NCBI GenBank assembly: GCA_015680685.1
Contig: MNCI01027046.1
Coordinates: 417,712-481,711 of the forward strand
From: Gnetum montanum
Lineage: Eukaryota > Streptophyta > Gnetopsida > Gnetales > Gnetaceae
Direction of reading: 5' to 3'
DNA: 64,000 nt
A program made the translations under genes and the position numbers. Shown in pieces: positions 56,469 to 64,000 of this stretch. The notes beneath the pieces are model-generated. The model saw only the letters and a list, made by a program, of their open reading frames with translations, had not been told where the DNA came from and ran no database searches. How positions within the stretch are numbered: position 1 is the stretch's first letter; each line of letters opens with the position of its first letter.

Positions 56469-57365
56469 TGATGAGTGGTGAAGGTACCCCTATGTCCAAC
56501 CATACGAATCACAAAGCATTTAGGTGCAATCTAGTTGAATTCTGCAAACTCTATAGTTTTTGGTACACTACTCTTCTAAAAAGTGAACCTTACCCTAAGG
56601 TTATTTGTTGTTTTCCCAATTACACTTGTGATGTACAAGCGTATGGTTAATTATAATCGAGGCATATGATTTTTATTATTTTATGTTTTATGTTCTTTGG
56701 TGCTTAGAGTATAGAGATAAAATAATTTAAACTAATTTAGTCGAACTAACTACCTAATCTCTAACTAGTCGTAACATAAGCATTTGGTGCCACTTTCTAT
56801 AGATGTCCTAAACCCACATATCCACTGCTAGGTTACCAAGCGCTACACTACTGGGCACACCAAGCAATAACATTGCTAGGATTACTAAGCAAATATGTGT
56901 TTATGCTTGAAGTGATTATACTTATGTACTTAATCTATTTAGCTTAATTAATTACTAATCACTTAAAGTCTAATGTGTCTTAATTAATTACATATTTTAT
57001 AAAAGTAATAAATGCATAAATAAATCATTAATCTATTCTAAGTGCTGCAAGGTGTGATCAAAAGACTCGTCTTTATTGTCATACACACTAATGTGGTTCA
57101 AGTACAACAATGCTCAAATAAAGATATGTATACTTTCTAACTCCTACTATGGGCACTCAGAGAAATATTCTAATTTTCAAATGGACAAACTACAAGAGCT
57201 CTGCTACTACTATGACTTCTATCCCCCATAAACATGGCTAGGAGCTTGTATTTATAGTTTGTGCTACAGTACTACATCGATGGGGTCCCATAGACATAGC
57301 AAACGCTACATTGACATAGCCTTATTGATGAGGGTCCTTCAATGGGACACTTTGATGCTTCACTA
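56469..57365 (-). repeat. 5' LTR of element D
   Basis: 897 bp, TGATGAGTGGTGAAGG...GATGCTTCACTA. The outer end CTA aligns with TCA of the 3' LTR. Minus-strand TATA box CTATAAATAC near 57255. Followed by the target duplication GAATG. Confidence 0.9.
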
Positions 57366-59008
57366 GAATGGATAAAGATGAAAAGAATGAAAAATCATCA
57401 AAGAATAGAAGAATGTTAAAGAATTAAGAAATTATAAAGAAATTGAAAAGTATAAAAGAATGGAAAAATATATTAAGAAATGCGAAAATGTATATCAAGA
57501 AATTAGAAATTAAAAATAATTGCAAGACAAAAAATTGAAAAATACTTATTAATTTTTGAATCAAGATAAGGCATCTCCACCATGATTGAACTCATGGACA
57601 AGTGTTTGGAAAATGCACCCTAGTTCCCCTAGATCATACATTTGAGGTTTCCTACTTACCATCCTTAGTGATTTAATTTTTCTATTATCATCCCATATAA
57701 TTATGATGGTAATTGAATTTTTATCATATAAGTCCTTAGTTCCTCTTTCTGTTGGTGTATGATTATGGTTTAGTATTTTCATTTGTAAGTTCTTAATTAG
57801 GGTCATTTTCTTAGAATGGGAATTATAAGTGGTTCAAATTGTTCCATGCACATTTTGGACAATTGAAAATTCTCAATTGTTGGTCACTAGGTGTCTTTTG
57901 GTTTAGTGGTTCCTACTCTTTCTTCTACATGCACTTGTTTTTCACATTTGTTATGGATTGGTGTAATGACTGTGTTGACATTCTAGAAGGTTGATCCACA
58001 ACTGCACTTTTCTTTTTCAGTAGTAATGCATGGAATTCCCTATCTCTCCATAGTGATAAGTTCATTTGTTATGTTTGCACTTGAGTGGTAATGGGTGTTG
58101 GCCCTTGCGTTGGATTGGAAGACATTATTTTGATGAGAAAGAGTGTTGCACCTAGCTGGCCTTGTGCTGGTTTTCATAAGCCAATAAGTTTGCGAGTTTT
58201 ATGATCATGTGTGGAAACTATCCTAAAGAAAGGACATTTTCAAGATTGTGATTGAGATCTACTAACGTTATCATTTATGTGTATGTTTGTAGCATAAATG
58301 ACATTCTTCCATTGATGTTGTGGTGCCAATCCTTCTTATGTTGGTGGTGGTAACATATGGTGGAGGGAAGTATGAGAATATTGAGGATGTCATGAAGGAT
58401 AAGAGGTTTGAGATGGTGATCCCACAAGAGAGGCTCCAAGTTGATGATATTGGGGAGAGTGACAATAGTGATTTGAGGTAAAGGAAGTAGAACCATTTGG
58501 AGAAACAAGTTGTTGAACATAGTAGTCATACAGGTTCAACAATAATAAGGGTATTGCTAGTTTGTTAATAGCATCCCCCACGACTATGGGTTTTGCCACT
58601 CTAAGTGATAGTAGTTTTAAGGTTGATAAGAAGTCCCACTAGAATGGTACAGTTGGTTGTAGGACTATCTATAATTACCTTGTGAGTAAGGTAATTTCCT
58701 AAGCATTTGCTTTTGTATGAACTTGGGATTCAAAGCAAAAGCCCCAAACTCTTGTAGGTGTAACATAATTGGGTAATAGGCCTTTGGATGGTCATATTGG
58801 TAAATGTCACATCCATCATCCTCTTCTGTGGTTGAGTCTATAGGCTCTTCTACTATAGCTATTTTCTCTTTTTGCCAATAAGTATTCCTACCTATTTCTT
58901 TATTCTTATTCCTCTTTTTGTTTTGATCACTCAATCCTTTTTGCATTACCCTCTCCTCTATGATTTTCATGTAGGTCATAACTTTGTTCATGAAGCACAT
59001 TTTTCATC
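57366..59008 (-). mobile_element. Element C2, right part (A-rich array, protease relic, gag), no RT or integrase
   Basis: Continues C2 from 43327. The A-rich array (57375-57545) is followed by ~300 bp matching the end of pol (open frame 57806-57561). Then, by 57970, the protease landmark 'AATGCATGGAATTCC' appears. RT, RNase H and nearly all integrase are absent. gag follows from 58240. Confidence 0.75.
58240..59008 (-). pseudogene. gag C-terminal part of element C2
   Basis: The open frame 59000-58665 contains 'DGCDIYQYDHPKAYYP' and 'LQEFGAFALNP', matching A's 'ECDIFQYEHPKGCFP' and 'LQEFGVYALNP'. Cut at 59008 by element E. Confidence 0.72.
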
Positions 59009-59767
59009 TACTCCAACGTCAAGTATCCGACATCAGAGTTAAGATGCAATGTCAGGTATCCGATGTTGCAAGATATACACTAGCTTATAAATATAGTGCT
59101 TGGGCTCATGCTTTTCATATAGTTTTTCAGTCATAGTAGCAAAGCTCTTGCAGTTTATTTTCTCTACAGCAGGATTCTAAGCATGTATATATATTTGTTC
59201 AAACAATGATGTACTTGAGTGCAATAGTGTGACAGAAATAACAATGAACTCTTTTGACAATCCTTGCAACATTGAGAATAGATTAATGTTTTCCTTAATG
59301 CACTTTACTTTAATGCATTTAAATTAAGCAACTAATTTTCAATTGTTAATGAACATGAGCACGACCACTTCAAGCATACATATAGTGCTTGGTAACCCAA
59401 CAACAATTAACATTTGGTAGCCTAGCAATACTATATGTGTTCAGGATGTGTTTGGGGAAGTGGGGTGGTTACTTATGTTAGGCTAGCTAGGTAGTAAACA
59501 AATTAGATCTTAAATTACTCTACCTTTCACTCTTGTTGTAGGTGCTTAAACTTATAAAACATAAAATGATAAAAATCATGTACCTTGATTAACCTTAAAC
59601 CATACCCTAAGTGTAGTTGAAAAGACAATGAACATTCTCAACACCCATTTCACTTCCTAGAGGAACTAGTGCACTAGAGAACTATAGGTCCATGGAATTT
59701 GACTGGATTGCATGTAACGCCTTAGTGATTTGTATGGTTGGGTGTAGAGATACCTCATCACTCATTA
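59009..59767 (+). repeat. 5' LTR of element E
   Basis: The 3' end (GATACCTCATCACTCATTA, with CA changed to TA) is fixed by the PBS. The 5' edge is placed where C2 gag stops (TTTTTCATC|TACTCC) and is uncertain by a few bases. U3 repeats 'GTCAAGTATCCGACATC'/'GTCAGGTATCCGATGTTG', TATAAATA at 59086-59093, then the GGTAACCCAACA / GGTAGCCTAGCA boxes. Confidence 0.8.
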
Positions 59768-59768
59768 T

Positions 59769-59786
59769 TGGCACCATTGTCGGGGA
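59769..59786 (+). other. Primer-binding site, tRNA-Asp type (element E)
   Basis: TGGCACCATTGTCGGGGA: 15 of 18 match; two mismatches are CG transitions and one is at a CCG site. Confidence 0.88.
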
Positions 59787-59928
59787 CCTTTTGGTTGTTT
59801 TGTGAGCTATCTAGGATTTAGTGAAAATCATTCAAAATTATTGAAATGAACCTTAGAGTCATATCCTATTTTATAATTACTACAAAAAAAATTTAAAAGC
59901 ACACTGTGTTTTTATCATCTAATTGAAA

Positions 59929-61187
59929 ATGTCTTCTTCTTGTAAGAGTGCTTCTCCATCTAAGTTTGATAAAGCTTATCAGCCAGTGCCTCAACAATAT
60001 CAAATCATATATGCTCATCCTGGTGAGTATGTACCAAATTTCACCTTCATCTTACATTAGGATGAACAGCTGTAGTGGCGTGACATGGAGGGCAACATTG
60101 TGTTGCCACCTGATCAATGCATTCTTGCAATGCTCCAACAAATGCTTATACAATGGGAGCTCTAGAAATGTCATGCTGAGTATGTTGTGTAAGATACTAA
60201 TGCTAAGGATTATCATCCCACTGAAGCACAACATCTACAAGATTGATAGCTAGAACAACACTAAGAATTTGTGAAGGGAAAAGAACTTAATGATTCTTCA
60301 TTTCTACTATACCAAAAAGATGGTGGGAAACCCTTTTCTGGAGGTTTTCCATTTAATGAAGTTCCTCTCTTTAACTTCAGTGAAAGAGGTCAAAACAAGA
60401 ACTTGCAGTCCACAATTCATAATCCTGGTTCTGGTAAGAATGGATCCAATCATAAAGAAGGATCTAGAGGGGAAAGTCAAGGCAAGGATGCAAACAAAAA
60501 CAAGATCATGATTATGGTTGCAATCATTGAAGAGGTGGTACCAAGCACCATGATGATGCTAGTCCTCATTTTTCTTCACCTTTATCATCATCATCTTCTT
60601 CTTCTTCTAGCTCTAATCGCAACTACAAGAGGTGAGAGCATGATGGAGGTGATCGTAATGACCAATGGGACTAAAATGATCGAAGGGACCATTAGGAAAG
60701 GTAAGATCAAAGGTGCAGACATTTAAGAGAGGCACGTTTCCATGAACGAAGGGGTAGTAGAGGGCATCATAGGCACCATGATCATGGTCTCGATGAGCCT
60801 TTGCTTACTACTTGAAGTATGCTTAGTATTGCAAAGGCAGTATGAATTCCAACAAGGCATGTGAAATATAGTCAGATCAAAAGGCTAGACATGAATAATA
60901 TTCCTCAATTTGAAGGGGGATATAACTCCAATTTGTAGAATCATCTCCCAACTTTTCAAGATGCATGTGCCTTACAGAACATTGAGAATGAGTGGTAAAA
61001 TCTTAAGTTGTTCCCAAGGACACTCATCAAAGAGGCAAAGAACTGGTACTAGTCCTTAAAGCTAAAATCTATTAGATGATGGAGTACCATGCTTGAATTG
61101 TTTAATGATAAATATCAAACATACTCCAGAGTGTCCAACTTGAGAAGGCAAATCCAAGGATGGAAACAAGAAACACATGAACCCTTG
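59929..61187 (+). pseudogene. gag of element E, truncated by element F
   Basis: ATG at 59929 (MSSSCKSASPSK). 'HPGEYVPNFTFILH', TAG, 'DEQL', then 'WRDMEGNIVLP'. The Gly/Asn/Lys-rich open frame 60271-60726 follows, and the capsid-type domain ('FEGGYNSNL', 'LKLFPRTLIKEAKNWY', 'SNLRRQIQGWKQ') near 60910-61170. The reading frame is cut in that domain by the F LTR. Confidence 0.8.
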
Positions 61188-62165
61188 TGATGAGTGGCGA
61201 GGTACCCCTACACTCAACCATACGAAACGAGCGTAGCACGTGCGATCTGGTCGAACTCCGCAAACTAAATGCCTACACGCCCCATGGAACACTTGGGGTT
61301 AATCATTCATTGTCTTCCTAGACTTGTAGTTGTCCCGGTGTATGGTTAAGTAAGTCCGAGGTATATGATTTTTATAGTTTTTAAATGTTTTTCTCCTATG
61401 CTATTGAGGTGAAGGGTTGAGAAAGCTAACTAACTCTAACTAAGAACTAAGTCTAAATTAACTAGCATTAGCATCCATTCCCACTTACCGTACACACCCT
61501 AAACTATGCAACTATGGCTACCAAATGCTAATCGTTGCTGGAATCACCACACGTAACGCACGTGCTCGAAGTGGTCGTACTGAGGCACTTAACTAGCCTA
61601 AATGTGATGAGCAGCTGATTCCTTGACTAGTCGTACACATCTGTAGATGCTCATAATCAAGTCATACTCATCCCGCATTCTAGGAGTTGAGGGTAAGAGG
61701 GATTAATTGCGATGAGCAGCCCATTCCTTGATTAGCCGTACACATTCGTCAATGCTCGTAACCAAGTCGTACTCATGCCGCGCTAATGCAAGTAATAAAT
61801 AACATGTAAGAAATAACAGGTAATAAAATCCTATTCCATGCACTGCAAGGTTTATCCACAAAGCTCGTCTTTATTGCCATACACAACTTGCATTCAAGTA
61901 CAAAGCTGCTCGAATAAAGATCCATTCACTTGGGGACTCCTACTAAGGGTACATGGAAAATATTCTATCTCTGGAGTGATCAATCTGCCAGAGCTTTGCT
62001 ACTTCTAGCCTAGGATGGAAAATAAAGGAAGTGCAGCCTCTTATTTATAGAGTTGGTGGTGGACTGCGATATTGCGTATGCGACATCGTAGGGGATGATG
62101 TGATATCACGGTGGCCGTGATATCGCGTACGCGATATCGCAGCTTGTGCATATCACGTCTCATCA
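61188..62165 (-). repeat. 3' LTR of element F
   Basis: 978 bp, TGATGAGTGGCGAGG...TATCACGTCTCATCA. Contains two copies of a ~110-bp unit ('ATGAGCAGCYSATTCCTTGAYTAGYCGTACACATYYGT' start, 61603 and 61710). U3 palindromes GTGATATCACG, GATATCGCGTACGCGATATC at 62080-62150. Confidence 0.9.
61603..61800 (-). repeat. Direct duplication of ~107 bp inside the F LTR
   Basis: 61603-61709 and 61710-61800 both read GATGAGCAGC..., CCTTGACTAGTCGTACAC, GATGCTCRTAAYCAAGTCGTACTCAT. The second copy is slightly diverged. Not seen in the other LTRs. Confidence 0.85.
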
Positions 62166-62180
62166 TACCCCCATGACAGA
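62166..62180 (-). other. Polypurine tract of element F
   Basis: The minus strand reads CTGTCATGGGGGTA directly before TGATGAGACG. Confidence 0.82.
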
Positions 62181-62527
62181 ATGAAAAATCGTCCTCGAGT
62201 TCCTTACAATAATATTGGGAAGGTATGGAATTATTAAGGGGAATGGAACTAATGGGATGACATGTGAAGGGATCATCATTACAAGACTTGACAAAACTAG
62301 TGTTCATGACAACAAGGATGAACACCTTATTACAATGACATCAGACCTTTGTTGGCAACTGAGAAAGAGAGAGAGAGAAAGAAGTGTTACTACTACCAAC
62401 GCTAAGATTGTGCCTTTGTTGTTCATCTGTAAGCGCACCATCGATCTTGCTCCTTGCATAGCTGTTGTAGCGCTGCTCCATTCCAAGTGGTTCCTCTAGA
62501 TCCGGTCCATTATTGCATTATCGCCAT
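62181..62527 (-). pseudogene. ORF3 relic of element F
   Basis: A GTGTGTGCAG|ATG acceptor-start junction is kept at 62528/62527, but the frame stops after five codons and only ~350 bp separate it from the PPT. None of the ORF3 domain motifs is present. F is a deletion derivative that would depend on other copies for ORF3. Confidence 0.6.
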
Positions 62528-63305
62528 CTGCACACACAATACAATCTTATATTAGCAAGGGTAAATGAATCATCATGTAATTAATACCTTGCTTCGGTTT
62601 AGGTTCATTGGCTAGGTTGTGGTGTGGCTAATNGCGAACCTCTAGTAGCATTAGAATGGAGAAGGAAAAGGAGTAAGAAAGATAGATAAAAAGGGAAAAC
62701 TATGGCATCGATGAAATGGATGTTAAGATGGAAATGAACAAAATAAAATTAATTGCAAAATATTAAGGAAAAGAAGTTAACTAATGCTCCAAATAGGAAT
62801 GTCAGTGGGTCCTCCCCAAAGCAGGCTTATGCCCTTAATGCCCTGAAAAACCACATTCAAAGAGTCCGTAGGCTCCGGGAATGTTATGTGGAACAAGAGT
62901 GAAAGTCTTAACCACAAGCATTTACTAAGAAGAAAAAAATGCATTAACCAAAATATATACACTAATGATACAACTGGCAATGAGGTGAACAATGGAGAGA
63001 AGGGTGGAGAGAAGAAAATGGAATGGAATCCCAAGAACAAGGTGGTGTACAGCCCCTTGTGTGTTTTATAATTAATGTGACTTGCAAGTCTCATTCCAAC
63101 TCCTGCCTCAAACCAACCACATCTAGTGACTTCGCATCAATGCATTCGGCTAAACCATCCACGTGGGTAACAAAAATGCATCTCCAAAGAGCCACCACCA
63201 TTCCAACAAAACAAAGGAGAGGATGGGAAGCGAGAAGGGCCTTAGTTAGAGAGAACACTTTTGGTTCCATAACCAATGCTTGTGGCCCAAGTTTATTCAT
63301 CTAAG

Positions 63306-63371
63306 GGGTGTGCTTTGAATTCTCACTCTCTTTTTTTTGTGTTTTGTGTTTTTATGCGTGAGAACCACACC
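63306..63371 (-). other. Conserved hairpin (element F)
   Basis: GGTGTG...TTCTCAC, a T-rich loop, GTGAGAA...CACACC. Compared with D the inner stem changes CCC/GGG to CTC/GAG: both sides changed and pairing is kept. Confidence 0.68.
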
Positions 63372-63834
63372 ATGCAAAGACTTAATTATTTTTATTGTCT
63401 CAACTTCCAATAATTGGGTAACATCGGAATGGCAAGAAAACTCAAGAAGAAAAACATCCCAGCACCCAAGAGAATGACCAACACAAAAGCATCAAGTTCC
63501 CTTGAAGTCACACCTTTTACAATCCTTGAGTCCTTTCTTAGTTTGAGAAATGCCAAATCACTGATTCATTTAAGTTCTTATTAGAAGGGGACTGTACATT
63601 TCCAAGCCGAGAGAGACCATAGAAACTGGTGGATGGATGGATGAAGTGGTCTCATTGCCTGCCATATCAAAAGAAACATACCTTAGTATCAACATTGTGA
63701 CTTAAAGGTAAAAACCAAACATTAGCAATCAATATAAAAATAGTTCATACCATCATGAAGAACACTTATTATGGGACAAACTTACATGGTGGAACACACA
63801 CACACACACACAAAATGGAAAAAGTATAATGATG

Positions 63835-63970
63835 TTGTAAAACAAAAACTAGAAAAGTTAAAGAAAGTTGTAAAACAAAAACCTAGAAAAGTTAAAAACA
63901 TTTGTAAAACAAAAATGTGTAAGACAAAAATATGTAAAACAAAAATGTGTAAAACAAAAATCGAAAAAGA
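63835..63970 (-). repeat. A-rich tandem array (TGTAAAACAAAAA)n
   Basis: About eight imperfect 13-16 bp units. Similar arrays lie just downstream of pol in A (29920-30060), B (11220-11420), C2 (57375-57545) and D (49190-49340), with family-specific units. On the transcript they would be U-rich. Confidence 0.8.
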
Positions 63971-64000
63971 ACGGAGGGACCCATATGATCAGCATAGGTG

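Larger units (their letters stand above)
43328..57365 (-). mobile_element. Element D: full-length Ty3/gypsy retrotransposon with ORF3, nested in C2
   Basis: A perfect 5-bp target duplication GAATG lies at 43323-43327 and 57366-57370, and C2 sequence continues across the join. The span is 14,038 bp, or 13,144 without the solo LTR and its duplication. It has both LTRs, PBS, gag, protease, RT, RNase H, integrase, promoter/intron, ORF3 and PPT. All ORFs are broken. Confidence 0.93.
59009..61187 (+). mobile_element. Element E: 5' end of a plus-strand Ty3/gypsy element nested in C2
   Basis: 5' LTR, PBS and most of gag are present. It is interrupted at 61188 by element F; the rest lies beyond the window. 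It is the only long element here on the plus strand. Confidence 0.85.
61188..64000 (-). mobile_element. Element F: 3' end of a young minus-strand element, ORF3 deleted
   Basis: 3' LTR, PPT, a ~350 bp ORF3 relic with its acceptor, and the conserved non-coding block running out of the window. Nested in E (left flank CCTTG). The LTR is rich in intact CG, so it is probably among the youngest insertions here. Confidence 0.85.
62528..64000 (-). other. Conserved non-coding block of element F
   Basis: Contains 'CAGTGGGTCCTCCCCAAAGCAGGC' (62803), 'CTAGTGACTTCGCATC' (63122), one hairpin (63306-63371), a (CA)n run (63794-63813) and, at 63835-63970, a tandem array of TGTAAAACAAAAA units. The internal TATA/U3-like segment seen in A, B, C2 and D is not found and was probably lost with ORF3. 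A single N at 62633. Confidence 0.65.

Noticed and set aside
63091-63304. Overlapping short ORFs on both strands in element F
   Set aside because: They lie in the conserved non-coding block, and the matching regions of A, B, C2 and D are not open.

Overview
This is plant nuclear DNA made almost entirely of old, nested LTR retrotransposons. No intact host gene, rRNA, functional tRNA or CRISPR array was found. The evidence for a plant is: Ty3/gypsy reverse transcriptase, RNase H and integrase remnants with a GPY module; primer-binding sites that match the 3' end of tRNA-Asp; a third ORF downstream of pol whose N-terminal half resembles the 'putative plant transposon protein' domain; and decay dominated by C-to-T changes at CG and CCG sites. 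Large, slowly purged TE stacks like this are typical of very large seed-plant genomes such as conifers or lilioid monocots. The species cannot be told from the sequence.

Layout from left to right. Positions 1-1117 are the leader and 5' LTR of element Z, which leaves the window on the left. Positions 1488-21374 are element B (minus strand, subfamily 2). B is inflated by a solo LTR (6379-7189), a copia-type deletion derivative (8523-10725), a ~990 bp tandem duplication and an unexplained ~3.3 kb insert (14976-18290). Positions 21375-23851 and 37182-38201 are interspersed DNA, with a tRNA-like SINE head, a possible LINE tail and an inverted repeat pair. Element A (minus strand, 13.3 kb) sits between them at 23852-37181. 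Element C1 (38202-39904) is a 3' end only. C2 starts at 39905 and is split by element D (43328-57365, 14.0 kb) with a perfect 5-bp target duplication. D carries a solo LTR (51616-52504) inside its reverse transcriptase. C2 resumes at 57366 and is broken by element E (plus strand, from about 59009). E is broken in gag by element F (minus strand, from 61188), which runs out of the window.

All the large elements share one plan: 5' LTR, tRNA-Asp PBS, gag, protease, RT, RNase H, integrase, a 1-2 kb conserved non-coding block, ORF3, polypurine tract, 3' LTR. The most interesting signal lies between pol and ORF3. A second promoter-like segment resembles the U3 of the same element (same repeats plus a TATA box). 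It is followed by a canonical 5' splice site and an intron of about 290-310 nt whose 3' splice site lies directly against the ORF3 ATG. The AG|ATG junction is kept in five of five copies, and the intron length agrees in three copies once a later LTR insertion is subtracted. This suggests that ORF3 was expressed from its own internal, spliced transcription unit. Every coding region is now broken by stops, frameshifts or deletions, so all are listed as pseudogenes. At several single or five-base N runs the flanks are duplicated, which points to unresolved assembly joins.
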